Assembly (NCBI RefSeq): GCF_036226445.1 | Contig: NZ_CP108474.1 | Coordinates: 3,596,001-3,660,000, forward strand | Length of the DNA: 64,000 nucleotides | Direction of reading: 5' to 3' | Source of the DNA: Streptomyces sp. NBC_01255 | GTDB lineage: Bacteria > Actinomycetota > Actinomycetes > Streptomycetales > Streptomycetaceae | Shown here: positions 1 to 7,498 of the stretch, one piece after another | Numbering within the stretch: position 1 is the first letter of the stretch | How the letters are laid out: each line of letters begins with the position of its first letter | Notes under the pieces: generated by a model | What the model saw: the letters and a program-made list of their open reading frames with translations, nothing else | Told to the model about the DNA's origin: nothing | Database searches by the model: none | Position numbers and translations under genes: made by a program

Positions 1-37
1 CTGTACCCGACAGCAACCGAGCAAGGAGCCACGAGTC

Positions 38-529
38 ATGGCCGACTCCAGTTTCGACATCGTGTCCAAGGTCGAGCGGCAGGAGGTCGACAACGCCCTC
101 AACCAGGCCGTGAAGGAGATCTCCCAGCGTTACGACTTCAAGGGGACCAACGCCTCCATCTCCTGGTCGGGCGAGAAGATCCTGATGCAGGCGAACGGCG
201 AGGAGCGCGTGATGGCGATCCTCGACATCTTCCAGACCAAGCTGATCAAGCGGGGCATCTCGCTGAAGTCGCTGGACGTCGAGGGTGAGCCGCAGCTGTC
301 CGGCAAGGAGTACAAGCTCTTCGCCTCGATCACCGAGGGCATCTCGCAGGAGAACGCCAAGAAGGTCGCGAAGGCTATCCGGGACGAGGGCCCCAAGGGC
401 GTCAAGGCGCAGGTCCAGGGCGACGAGCTGCGCGTCAGCTCCAAGAGCCGGGACGACCTGCAGGCCGTGCAGGCGCTGCTCAAGGGCAAGGACTTCGACT
501 TCGCCCTCCAGTACGTGAACTACCGCTGA
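38..529 (+). CDS. yajQ: YajQ family nucleotide-binding protein
   Basis: The 163-residue product matches the YajQ (UPF0234/DUF520) family over its whole length: N-terminal [11 protein letters not shown], central [12 protein letters not shown] and a C-terminal FALQYVNYR ending. Family members have two ferredoxin-like folds and bind nucleic acid or, in Xanthomonas, cyclic di-GMP, acting as cytoplasmic effectors; the role in actinobacteria is not settled. The start is supported by AAGGAG at 23-28, nine bases before the ATG. The gene stands alone, with about 95 bases before the DNA-repair pair. Family assignment is secure; the ligand here is unknown. Confidence 0.95.
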   Translation: MADSSFDIVSKVERQEVDNALNQAVKEISQRYDFKGTNASISWSGEKILMQANGEERVMAILDIFQTKLIKRGISLKSLDVEGEPQLSGKEYKLFASITEGISQENAKKVAKAIRDEGPKGVKAQVQGDELRVSSKSRDDLQAVQALLKGKDFDFALQYVNYR

Positions 530-624
530 CCCGTCGAGGCTCGTGTCCGAATTCCGCCAGCCCGAGCGTCGGCGGGCCCCGCACACTGGATCGTGGAAGA
601 CCCGTGCGGGGAGAGGAACCAGTC

Positions 625-1131
625 ATGACCGTGTACGCGTACGTCGACGGCCCCCTGGGCGAGATGCTGCTGGTCGGGCAGCTCGCCGAAGGGGGCCGTG
701 CCGTGCTGCGCTCCCTGTCCCTGCCGGGGCAGAAGGGCGGCGTCGAGGTCGAGGACGGGTGGACGTGCGCGCCCGAGGCGTTCGAGGACGTCGCCCGGCA
801 GCTCGGTGAGTACTTCGCCGGGCGGCGGGAGCGGTTCGACATCCCGTACGACCTGAGCTGCGGTACGGACTTCCAGCGGCGCGTCTGGCGGGCCCTGGAG
901 GAGATCCCGTACGGGACGACCGTCTCCTACGGGGACGTCGCCCGGCTCGTCGGCTCGGCCGGGGCCGGGGTGCGGGCCGTGGGCACCGCGATCGGGCGCA
1001 ATCCGCTGCTCGTGGTGCGGCCCTGCCACCGGGTGATCGGGGCCGACGGGAGCCTGCGCGGGTACGCCGCCGGGCTGGAGCGGAAAGAGCGGCTGCTGGG
1101 AGTCGAGGGCGCCTTGGCGGGCCTTGCGTGA
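625..1131 (+). CDS. ogt: Methylated-DNA--protein-cysteine methyltransferase
   Basis: This 168-residue protein is an O6-alkylguanine-DNA alkyltransferase, which moves the alkyl group from damaged guanine or thymine to its own cysteine in a single-use reaction. The active-site PCHRV motif is at about residues 133-137 (Cys134), with the preceding AIGRNPLLVV and the helix-turn-helix region IPYGTTVSYGDVA typical of the family. I chose the ATG at 625 because GGGGAGAGG lies 8 bases upstream; an in-frame GTG at 604 would put that ribosome site inside the gene. The stop overlaps the alkB start by 4 bp (GTGA), so two direct-reversal alkylation repair enzymes are translationally coupled. Confidence 0.95.
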   Translation: MTVYAYVDGPLGEMLLVGQLAEGGRAVLRSLSLPGQKGGVEVEDGWTCAPEAFEDVARQLGEYFAGRRERFDIPYDLSCGTDFQRRVWRALEEIPYGTTVSYGDVARLVGSAGAGVRAVGTAIGRNPLLVVRPCHRVIGADGSLRGYAAGLERKERLLGVEGALAGLA

Positions 1132-1760
1132 GCGAGGGGCTCTTTCCTCGCGAGCGGGCCGTCGTCGCGCCCGGGGCCGTGCACGTGCCCGGGTGGCTGT
1201 CGCCCGCGCGGCAGAGGGAGTTGGTGGACGCCTGCCGGGAGTGGGGGCGCGGGCCGGTGTCGTACCGGCGGACCGTGCTGCCGGGCGGGGGCGTCATGTC
1301 CGTGCGGTCGCTGTGCCTGGGCCGGCAGTGGGAGCCGTACCGCTATCTCGACTCGGTCGGCGTCGAACTGCCCGACTGGCTGGCCGCCTTGGGGCGCGAG
1401 GCGGTCGTCGAGGCGTACAGGGAGAACGGCGGGGCCGTGGGGTTCGCTCCCGATACCGCGCTCGTGAACTTCTACGGGGCCGGCGCGAAGATGGGCATGC
1501 ACCAGGACAAGGAAGAGCGGTCCGGGGCCCCTGTGGTGTCGTTGAGCCTCGGGGACCGGTGCGTCTTCCGGTTCGGGAACGCGGAGAACCGCGGGCGGCC
1601 CTACCGCGACGTCGACTTGGCCTCCGGTGACCTTTTCGTTTTCGGCGGGGCCTCGCGGTGGGTTCATCACGGGGTGCCGACGGTCCACCCGGGGACGGCC
1701 GATCCGGCGCTCGGCCTGGTCGGGCGGCTCAACATCACGCTGCGCGAGACCGGTCTCTGA
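1128..1760 (+). CDS. alkB: AlkB-type 2-oxoglutarate/Fe(II) dioxygenase
   Basis: This 210-residue protein belongs to the AlkB family, which oxidatively removes N1-methyladenine and N3-methylcytosine lesions using Fe(II), O2 and 2-oxoglutarate. Visible elements are NFYGAGAKMGMHQDKEE with the iron-binding HxD (His-Gln-Asp), the second histidine in RWVHHGVP, and the 2-oxoglutarate-binding arginine segment GRLNITLR near the end. Length matches E. coli AlkB (about 216). The GTG start sits inside the ogt stop codon, so translation is coupled to ogt. A 15-base gap then leads to the permease gene. Confidence 0.93.
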   Translation: MSEGLFPRERAVVAPGAVHVPGWLSPARQRELVDACREWGRGPVSYRRTVLPGGGVMSVRSLCLGRQWEPYRYLDSVGVELPDWLAALGREAVVEAYRENGGAVGFAPDTALVNFYGAGAKMGMHQDKEERSGAPVVSLSLGDRCVFRFGNAENRGRPYRDVDLASGDLFVFGGASRWVHHGVPTVHPGTADPALGLVGRLNITLRETGL

Positions 1761-1775
1761 CCGCCCCCTAGGCTG

Positions 1776-3020
1776 ATGCGCGTGACAGAGGAACTGCGCC
1801 GGTCGCTCGGCGTCTTCGACGCGGTCGTGATCGGGCTCGGATCGATGGTCGGGGCCGGGATCTTCGTGGCGCTCGGGCCGGCGGCCGATGCGGCCGGGTC
1901 CGGGGCCGGGCTCCTCTGGGCGCTCGGGGTCGCCGCCGTCGTCGCGTACGCCAACGCCATGGCCTCGGCGCGGCTTGCCGCCCTTTACCCGGCCTCCGGC
2001 GGCACCTATGTGTACGGTCGCGAACGTCTCGGGTCGTTCTGGGGGTACCTGGCCGGCTGGGCCTTCGTGGTCGGCAAGACGGCCTCGTGCGCGGCGATGG
2101 CGCTGACCGTCGGGGCGTACGTGTGGCCGGAGCAGGCGCACGCCGTGGCGGTCGCCGCCGTGGTGGCTCTGACGGCCGTCAACTACCGGGGAGTTCAGAA
2201 GTCGGCGCTCCTCACACGGGTCATCGTTGCCGTGGTTCTCGCCGTTCTCGCCTGTGTCGTCGTGGTGTCCTTCGGGGCCGGCGAGGCGGCGCGGCCGACG
2301 CTCGGCGGAGAGGTCGTCGCGGGCTCGGTCTTCCAGGCCGCGGGTTTGCTCTTCTTCGCGTTCGCGGGGTACGCGCGCATCGCCACGCTCGGCGAGGAGG
2401 TCCGCGATCCGGCCCGCACGATCCCCCGGGCGGTGCCGGTGGCCCTCGGGATCGCGCTCGCCGTCTATGCGGCGGTCGCGGTGAGCGTGCTCACCGTCCT
2501 GGGGCCCGCCGCCCTGGCCGACTCCCCCGCGCCGCTCGCCGACGCGGCCCGCGCGGCGGACGCGGAGTGGCTGGTGCCGCTCGTCACGGTGGGCGCGGCG
2601 GTCGCCGCGCTCGGCTCGCTGCTCTCGCTGATCCTCGGGGTGTCCCGGACGACCCTGGCGATGGCGCGGGACGGATATCTGCCGGGCGGGCTCGCAGTCG
2701 TGCACCCCCGCTTCCGGGTGCCGCACCGGGCCGAGCTCGCCGTGGGCGCGGTGGTGGCCGTGGTGGCGGCGACGGCGGACGTGCGCGGAGCGATCGGCTT
2801 CTCGTCCTTCGGCGTGCTCGTCTACTACGGCATCGCGAACGCCTCCGCCTGGACGCTGGGGGGCCGGAACCGGCCGCTCGCCGCGCTCGGGCTCGTCGGC
2901 TGCGCGGTGCTCGCGTTCGCGCTGCCGCTCGGGTCCGTCCTCGTAGGGTCCGGGGTCCTCGCGGCGGGGGTCGTGGCATGGGCGGTCAGTCGAGGACGAG
3001 CCGTACCCCCGCGTCCGTGA
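1776..3020 (+). CDS. APC family amino acid permease
   Basis: The 414-residue protein is a polytopic APC-superfamily transporter. It opens with LRRSLGVFDAVVIGLGSMVG, the glycine-rich first-helix signature of amino acid/polyamine/organocation carriers, and has roughly 11-12 hydrophobic segments, including YPASGGTYVYGRERLG and FFAFAGYARIATLGEEVRDP, both conserved in the family. It probably imports an amino acid or amine by proton symport; the substrate cannot be read from sequence. It lies 15 bases after alkB and may share its transcript. Its last 35 bases overlap the 3' end of the opposite-strand barstar-domain gene. Confidence 0.9.
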   Translation: MRVTEELRRSLGVFDAVVIGLGSMVGAGIFVALGPAADAAGSGAGLLWALGVAAVVAYANAMASARLAALYPASGGTYVYGRERLGSFWGYLAGWAFVVGKTASCAAMALTVGAYVWPEQAHAVAVAAVVALTAVNYRGVQKSALLTRVIVAVVLAVLACVVVVSFGAGEAARPTLGGEVVAGSVFQAAGLLFFAFAGYARIATLGEEVRDPARTIPRAVPVALGIALAVYAAVAVSVLTVLGPAALADSPAPLADAARAADAEWLVPLVTVGAAVAALGSLLSLILGVSRTTLAMARDGYLPGGLAVVHPRFRVPHRAELAVGAVVAVVAATADVRGAIGFSSFGVLVYYGIANASAWTLGGRNRPLAALGLVGCAVLAFALPLGSVLVGSGVLAAGVVAWAVSRGRAVPPRP

Positions 3021-4020
3021 GCTCCTCGACGAGCTCCTGGAAGGTCGCGGGGCGCTGTCCGCCGTAGGGCAGGACGCCCAGGCAGGCGCGGCCCACGTCG
3101 GCGTGATGCCAGACGACGGTCGCGCCGGCCAGGTCCTCGACCGTCGCCCCGAAGCTTCCCGCCCCTAAGCAGCGGCCCGGGCCGAGCACGGCCTCCCCCA
3201 GCGCGCACCGGAACGAGTCCTCGTCGACGATGTCGGTGCCGTCGAGGTGGTACGTGGCGCCGGGGACGAGCTCCGGGGCGCCGTGCGAGCCGTGGGCCGC
3301 GGCCCGGTCCAGCCACTCGCCGCGCGCCGCGCCGGTGAACCGCCGCCAGGTGCCGGGCTCGGTGGGCCTCGCGTGCCAGAACAGGTCCCATATCTCGCCG
3401 GTCGCGGGGGGCACCAGGCGCGTACGGGGGATGGACAGGGTGAGGTCGACGAGACCGCGGTGGCGGGCGGAGGTGTCCCAGCCGGTGATGCGGCCCGCCG
3501 CGCCCTCGTGGTGCTGGTTCCCGATCCGGGTGAGGCCCTGGTAGCGCACCTCGCGGAACTCCTCCGCGCCCGCGGCGAGGGCGTCGCGGAGTTCGCCACG
3601 CGGGGAGCAGCCGAGGAAGGTGACGTCGGTGTGGGCCTCCTCCTCGGGTGCGGCGCGCGTGACCGGGATCAGGTTGCCGCACGGGACCGGGTCGGCGGCG
3701 TGGGGGGTGCGGCGCGGCTCGCCGGTGGCCTCCACCGTGACGACGTCGCCGCGCATGCCGAGGATCCGGGTGTCGGCGAGGGCCCACCGTGTGCCGTGGA
3801 GGTCGACGACGAGCGTGCCGTACGGCGCGGTGCCCTCGACGACCGCCTGGGTGACGGCCCGGGACAGCTCGCCGCGGGGTTCGCAGCCGCGGAGCTCGTA
3901 GCGGACGCGGGCGGGTCGGGCGGGTTCGGCGAAGAGGCCCGTCACGTCCTGGCAGAGGGCCAGGACGTGGCGGCCGGGATCGCCGGGGGCGGGCATCAGC
4001 ACGTAGCGGGGGAACTGCAT
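2986..4020 (-). CDS. Barstar-domain protein with duplicated N-terminal unit
   Basis: This 344-residue protein of unknown function ends in a barstar-like domain (about residues 255-344): YHLDGTDIVDEDSFRCALG, then a ribonuclease-inhibitor-like middle and ATFQELVEELTDAGVRLVLD. Barstars inhibit barnase-type RNases in the cytoplasm. The first ~240 residues are not a family I can name, but contain an internal duplication seen as RGCEPRGELSRAV and LGCSPRGELRDAL about 115 residues apart. The ATG overlaps the yccF stop (ATGA), making it the last gene of the htpX-yccF trio. No barnase-like gene lies in the window, so its partner, if any, is elsewhere. Its 3' end overlaps the convergent permease gene by 35 bp. 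Confidence 0.75.
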   Translation of the reverse strand: MQFPRYVLMPAPGDPGRHVLALCQDVTGLFAEPARPARVRYELRGCEPRGELSRAVTQAVVEGTAPYGTLVVDLHGTRWALADTRILGMRGDVVTVEATGEPRRTPHAADPVPCGNLIPVTRAAPEEEAHTDVTFLGCSPRGELRDALAAGAEEFREVRYQGLTRIGNQHHEGAAGRITGWDTSARHRGLVDLTLSIPRTRLVPPATGEIWDLFWHARPTEPGTWRRFTGAARGEWLDRAAAHGSHGAPELVPGATYHLDGTDIVDEDSFRCALGEAVLGPGRCLGAGSFGATVEDLAGATVVWHHADVGRACLGVLPYGGQRPATFQELVEELTDAGVRLVLD

Positions 4021-4412
4021 CAGTGGGCCGGGTACGCCTGGTCCGTGGGGACGATCTCCTTGCCGAGGGGGAGCAGCGAGACGGGGATCAGCTTGAAGTT
4101 GGCGATGCCGAGCGGGATGCCGATGATCGTGATGCAGAGGGCGATGCCGGTGACGATGTGGCCGAGGGCGAGCCACCAGCCGGCGAGGATCAGCCACAGC
4201 ACGTTGCCGATGCAGGAAGGGGCGCCCGCGTCGCGGCGGTCGACGACCGTGTACCCGAAGGGCCACAGGGCGTAGAGGCCGATGCGGAACGCGGCGAGGC
4301 CGAAGGGGATGCCGATGATCGTGATGCAGAGCAGGACGCCCGCGAGCATGTAGCCCAGGAACATCCAGAATCCGCAGAGGATGAGCCAAATGACGTTCAG
4401 GACGGTCTTCAC
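4020..4412 (-). CDS. yccF: YccF domain membrane protein
   Basis: This 130-residue inner-membrane protein has the duplicated YccF domain: the pattern [10 protein letters not shown](A)-F and [10 protein letters not shown](I)-ANF recurs about 70 residues apart, each preceded by a hydrophobic hairpin ([19 protein letters not shown] and [19 protein letters not shown]). Biochemical function is unknown. The GTG start lies within the htpX stop codon (GTGA), and its own stop overlaps the barstar gene start, so three genes are translationally coupled. A link with the HtpX protease, perhaps in membrane quality control, is inferred from this arrangement only. Confidence 0.9.
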   Translation of the reverse strand: MKTVLNVIWLILCGFWMFLGYMLAGVLLCITIIGIPFGLAAFRIGLYALWPFGYTVVDRRDAGAPSCIGNVLWLILAGWWLALGHIVTGIALCITIIGIPLGIANFKLIPVSLLPLGKEIVPTDQAYPAH

Positions 4413-5272
4413 GGGCGGTGACCTGCCATCTGTTCGAGCCGGGCGATCCGCTCGGCCATCGGCGGATGGGTGGAGAACATCTTGGACATGCCCTTGCCGG
4501 GGCGGAACGGGTTGGCGATCATCATGTGGCTCGCGGTCTCGATCCGGGGCTCGGGCGGCAGCGGCAGCTGCTTGGTGCCCGCTTCCAGCTTACGCAGGGC
4601 GCTGGCCAGGGCGAGCGGGTCGCCGGTGAGCTGGGCGCCGGAGGCGTCCGCCTCGTACTCGCGGGAGCGGGAGATGGCGAGCTTGATGACCGAGGCGGCG
4701 ATCGGGCCGAGGATCATGACCAGAAGCATGCCGAGGAGTCCTGGGCCGTCGTCGTCGTTGGAGCGGCCGACGGGGATCAGCCAGGCGAAGTTGACCAGGA
4801 ACATGATCACGGAGGCGAGGGCTCCGGCGACCGAGGAGATGAGGATGTCCCGGTTGTAGACGTGGCTCAGCTCGTGGCCGATGACGCCGCGCAGTTCGCG
4901 CTCGTCGAGGATCGCGAGGATGCCCTCGGTGCAGCAGACGGCGGCGTTGCGCGGGTTGCGGCCGGTCGCGAAGGCGTTGGGCGCCTGGGTCGGCGAGATG
5001 TAGAGCCGCGGCATCGGCTGGCGGGCCTGGGTGGAGAGCTCGCGCACCATCTTGTACAGCGCGGGGGCCTCGAACTCGCTGACGGGGCGGGCCCGCATGG
5101 CCCGCAGCGCCAGCTTGTCGCTGTTCCAGTACGCGTACGCGTTGGTGCCGAGCGCCACGAAGAGCGCGACGATCAGCCCCGTCCGTCCGAAGAAGCTGCC
5201 GATGACGATGATGAGGGCGGAGAGCCCTCCGAGGAGGACGGCGGTCCTCAGCCCGTTGTGCCGGCGGTGCAC
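4409..5272 (-). CDS. htpX: HtpX-like membrane zinc metalloprotease
   Basis: This 287-residue M48 protease degrades misfolded membrane proteins. The zinc motif HELSH is in [14 protein letters not shown], a third ligand lies in [28 protein letters not shown], and two N-terminal hydrophobic segments plus two central ones ([40 protein letters not shown]) give the usual four-helix topology. I chose the GTG at 5272 because GGAGGG is about 8 bases upstream; a longer frame to 5356 has no comparable ribosome site. A palindrome at 5320-5340 lies upstream and may bind a regulator. The gene is first of a coupled trio with yccF and the barstar-domain gene. Confidence 0.92.
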   Translation of the reverse strand: MHRRHNGLRTAVLLGGLSALIIVIGSFFGRTGLIVALFVALGTNAYAYWNSDKLALRAMRARPVSEFEAPALYKMVRELSTQARQPMPRLYISPTQAPNAFATGRNPRNAAVCCTEGILAILDERELRGVIGHELSHVYNRDILISSVAGALASVIMFLVNFAWLIPVGRSNDDDGPGLLGMLLVMILGPIAASVIKLAISRSREYEADASGAQLTGDPLALASALRKLEAGTKQLPLPPEPRIETASHMMIANPFRPGKGMSKMFSTHPPMAERIARLEQMAGHRP

Positions 5273-5319
5273 GGTACGCCCTCCAAGTGGTGCGGCAGGG
5301 GAACCCTTTGCTTCGTGGT

Positions 5320-5340
5320 GGTCCACTCGTCCAGTGGACC
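5320..5340. promoter_or_regulatory. Perfect inverted repeat upstream of htpX
   Basis: GGTCCACT and AGTGGACC (8-bp arms, 5-bp spacer CGTCC) lie 48-68 bases upstream of the htpX GTG. The position suits a repressor or activator site in the htpX promoter, or a leader hairpin. No regulator is identified; seen in sequence, function inferred. Confidence 0.5.
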
Positions 5341-5438
5341 CTCCCGTACTGGTCAACGCCAGGCGGGAGGCTCGGGTTCCCCCGGCCGTACCGGGGCGGG
5401 CCGGACAGGCCTGAGGGCCGTTCGGGTGACGGCGTCCC

Positions 5439-5478
5439 CTAGGGCCTATCCGACCCTGATCCGCCGGACAGGCCCTAG
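5439..5478 (-). terminator. Stem-loop at the mscL 3' end (Streptomyces-type intergenic repeat)
   Basis: Arms CTAGGGCCTATCCG and CGGACAGGCCCTAG pair over 14 bp with one A-C mismatch around a loop of about 12 bases. The right arm contains the mscL stop codon. It is placed to end the mscL/nuo2 transcript before htpX. From memory, AGGGCCTGTCCGG-type palindromes recur between Streptomyces genes; I could not check this. Confidence 0.6.
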
Positions 5479-5936
5479 CGGGCGGCCGGGACCGCGATCT
5501 TCTCCGGCGCCAGGCCGGCGGCGATGGGCTCGATCTCGCTGGTGCAGTGGGCGCAGCGGGTGGCGATCGCCGGGATCTCGGTGAAGCAGCGGGGGCAGTC
5601 GCGCTTCTCCGACTTGGGGTCGGCGGCCTCCGCCTTGGCGAACCTGTCCTGGACCTTCGCCAGCGGGGCGACGATCAGGAAGTAGAGGACCGCGGCGGTG
5701 ATGACGAAGGCTATGGCGGCGGAGATGGCGAGGCCGTAGGGGAAGACGGTCTTGCCGACGCTGAACTTCGCCTCGCTGAAGTCGCCGACCGAGCCGGTGG
5801 CGAGGCCGATGAGCGGGGTGATGAAGGCCTTGCTGAAGCCCGTGACGACGGCCGTGAACGCGGTTCCGACGGCCAGACCGATGGCCATCGAGATGACGTT
5901 CCCGCGAAGTATGAAGTCCTTGAATCCGTTCAGCAC
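5475..5936 (-). CDS. mscL: MscL mechanosensitive channel with C-terminal zinc ribbon
   Basis: The first ~100 of 153 residues are MscL, the pentameric channel that opens under hypo-osmotic stress: [23 protein letters not shown] (amphipathic helix and TM1), then [22 protein letters not shown] (TM2). After a linker, residues 114-131 hold two CxxC pairs (CPRC and CAHC, 10 residues apart), a zinc-ribbon-like knuckle absent from E. coli MscL. The GTG at 5936 is preceded by GAGGAG at about 9 bases. It begins 35 bases after nuoN2 ends and may be on that operon's transcript. The cytoplasmic zinc ribbon might bind a partner or sense metal/redox state; this is inference. Confidence 0.9.
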   Translation of the reverse strand: MLNGFKDFILRGNVISMAIGLAVGTAFTAVVTGFSKAFITPLIGLATGSVGDFSEAKFSVGKTVFPYGLAISAAIAFVITAAVLYFLIVAPLAKVQDRFAKAEAADPKSEKRDCPRCFTEIPAIATRCAHCTSEIEPIAAGLAPEKIAVPAAR

Positions 5937-5971
5937 GGGGTGTTGCTCCTCGGTGTTTCTTTGTGGGGGGG

Positions 5972-7498
5972 TCAGAAGAGGCTGTCCGCCGCGAAGCGGA
6001 GGGCGAACTGCGGGTAGCCCGACAGCACGACACCGGCGGCGGCGGTCAGCGCGATCGCCACGGTGACCGGCGCGGAGGCCTTGTGGGGGACGGGGGCCCC
6101 CACCGGCGCGCGGAAGAGCAGTGCCGTCCAGCGCAGGTAGTAGTACAGCGCGATCACGACATTGAGACCCATCACCACGGCCAGCCAGCCGAGACCCGCG
6201 TCGACGGCCGACGAGAAGACGGTCACCTTGGCGAAGAGGCCGATGATACCCGGGGGCAAACCGGCCAGATTCAGGAGGAAGAACCCGAGCACGAGGGCGG
6301 TGACGGGGCTGGCCGCGTACAGGCCCCGGTAGTCCGCGATCCGGTTCCCGGGGTGCGTACGGGCGACTAGGGCGACGACCGCGAAGGCGCCGAGGTTCAC
6401 GACGGCGTACATCAGGGCGTACGCGACGGTGGCGCCGATCTGGTCGTCGTCGGCGTACGCGGCGGCGGCGATCGGCACCAGGAGGTAGCCGGCCTGGGCG
6501 ACGGAGGACCAGGCGAGCAGCCGGACCGCGCTCCACGCGCGCGTGGAGACCTGCCGAAGGGCGGCGACGTTGCCGGCGGTCATGGTGAGCGCGGCGAGGG
6601 CGGCGAGCGCGGGGCCCCAGACGTCGGCGTACGAGGGGAAGGCGACGACCGTCACGAGGATGAGCCCGGTGAAGCCGACGGCCTTGCCGACCACCGAGAG
6701 GTAGGCGGCTACGGGCAGTGGCGCGCCGACGTAGGTGTCGGGGACCCAGAAGTGGAAGGGGACGGCGGCTGTCTTGAAGGCGAAGCCGACGAGGGTGAGG
6801 GCCACGCCCGCCTCGGCGAGCGTTTCGAGCTGCCCGGGGACGGAGTCGAGGCGCTGGGCGATCTCCGTGAGGTGGAGGGTGCCGGTCGCCGCGTACACGA
6901 AGCTGACGCCGAGGAGGGTGACGGCGGTCGCGGTGACGGAGGAGAGGAAGAACTTGAGCGCGGCCTCGCCGGACATGCGGTCGCCGCGCTTGAGGCCGAC
7001 GAGCGCGAAGGCGGGCAGCGAGGCCACTTCGAGGGCGACGACGAGGGTCGCGAGGTCGCGGGAGGCGGGCAGCAGGGCCGCGCCGGCGGCGGAGGACAGC
7101 AGCAGGAACCAGAACTCGCCGGCCGGGAGCTTCTCGCGGGTCGCGTCCAGGGAGAGGATCGCGGTGAGGAGCGCGCCGCCGAGGACGAGCAGCTGGATGA
7201 CGAGGGTGAACTGGTCGGCGGTGTAGCTGCACGCCGCGGCGTGCCCCTGGGCCTGCGCCTCGGCGGTGAGGCAGAAGGTGGAGCGGTCACCGGCCCGCAG
7301 CGGGACGAGGAGGGCGAGGGCGGCGGTGAGGCCGCCGATCGCGGTCCAGCCGAGGAGCCGCTTGCGCTCCGGGGGGACGAAGAGGTCGGCGACGAGGACC
7401 ACGAGGGCGACCACGGCCGTGAGGGTGGGGGGCGCGATCGTCAGCCAGTCGACGGACTGGACGAGCGACTCGCCGGCGAGCGTCGTCACTGGGGTCAT
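5972..7498 (-). CDS. nuoN2: NADH-quinone oxidoreductase-like subunit N, second set
   Basis: This 508-residue polytopic protein is the NuoN/ND2 antiporter-like subunit of a complex-I-type proton pump, with about 14 membrane helices. Conserved parts include FWFLLLSSAAGAALLPASRDL, VGFAFKTAAVPFHFWVPDTYVGAP (lysine of the discontinuous helix) and LAGLPPGIIGLFAKVTVF. Its ATG overlaps the nuoM2 stop (ATGA). It is the last nuo gene of a ten-gene operon lacking nuoD-G. It is clearly diverged from the nuoN at 48872-50524, so the second set is an old paralogue and not a recent copy. Confidence 0.93.
   Translation of the reverse strand: MTPVTTLAGESLVQSVDWLTIAPPTLTAVVALVVLVADLFVPPERKRLLGWTAIGGLTAALALLVPLRAGDRSTFCLTAEAQAQGHAAACSYTADQFTLVIQLLVLGGALLTAILSLDATREKLPAGEFWFLLLSSAAGAALLPASRDLATLVVALEVASLPAFALVGLKRGDRMSGEAALKFFLSSVTATAVTLLGVSFVYAATGTLHLTEIAQRLDSVPGQLETLAEAGVALTLVGFAFKTAAVPFHFWVPDTYVGAPLPVAAYLSVVGKAVGFTGLILVTVVAFPSYADVWGPALAALAALTMTAGNVAALRQVSTRAWSAVRLLAWSSVAQAGYLLVPIAAAAYADDDQIGATVAYALMYAVVNLGAFAVVALVARTHPGNRIADYRGLYAASPVTALVLGFFLLNLAGLPPGIIGLFAKVTVFSSAVDAGLGWLAVVMGLNVVIALYYYLRWTALLFRAPVGAPVPHKASAPVTVAIALTAAAGVVLSGYPQFALRFAADSLF

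Noticed and set aside
2986..4389. Barstar gene extended to 4389 (467 codons)
   Set aside because: The extra part is yccF read out of frame. The ATG at 4020 makes the usual ATGA overlap with the yccF stop.
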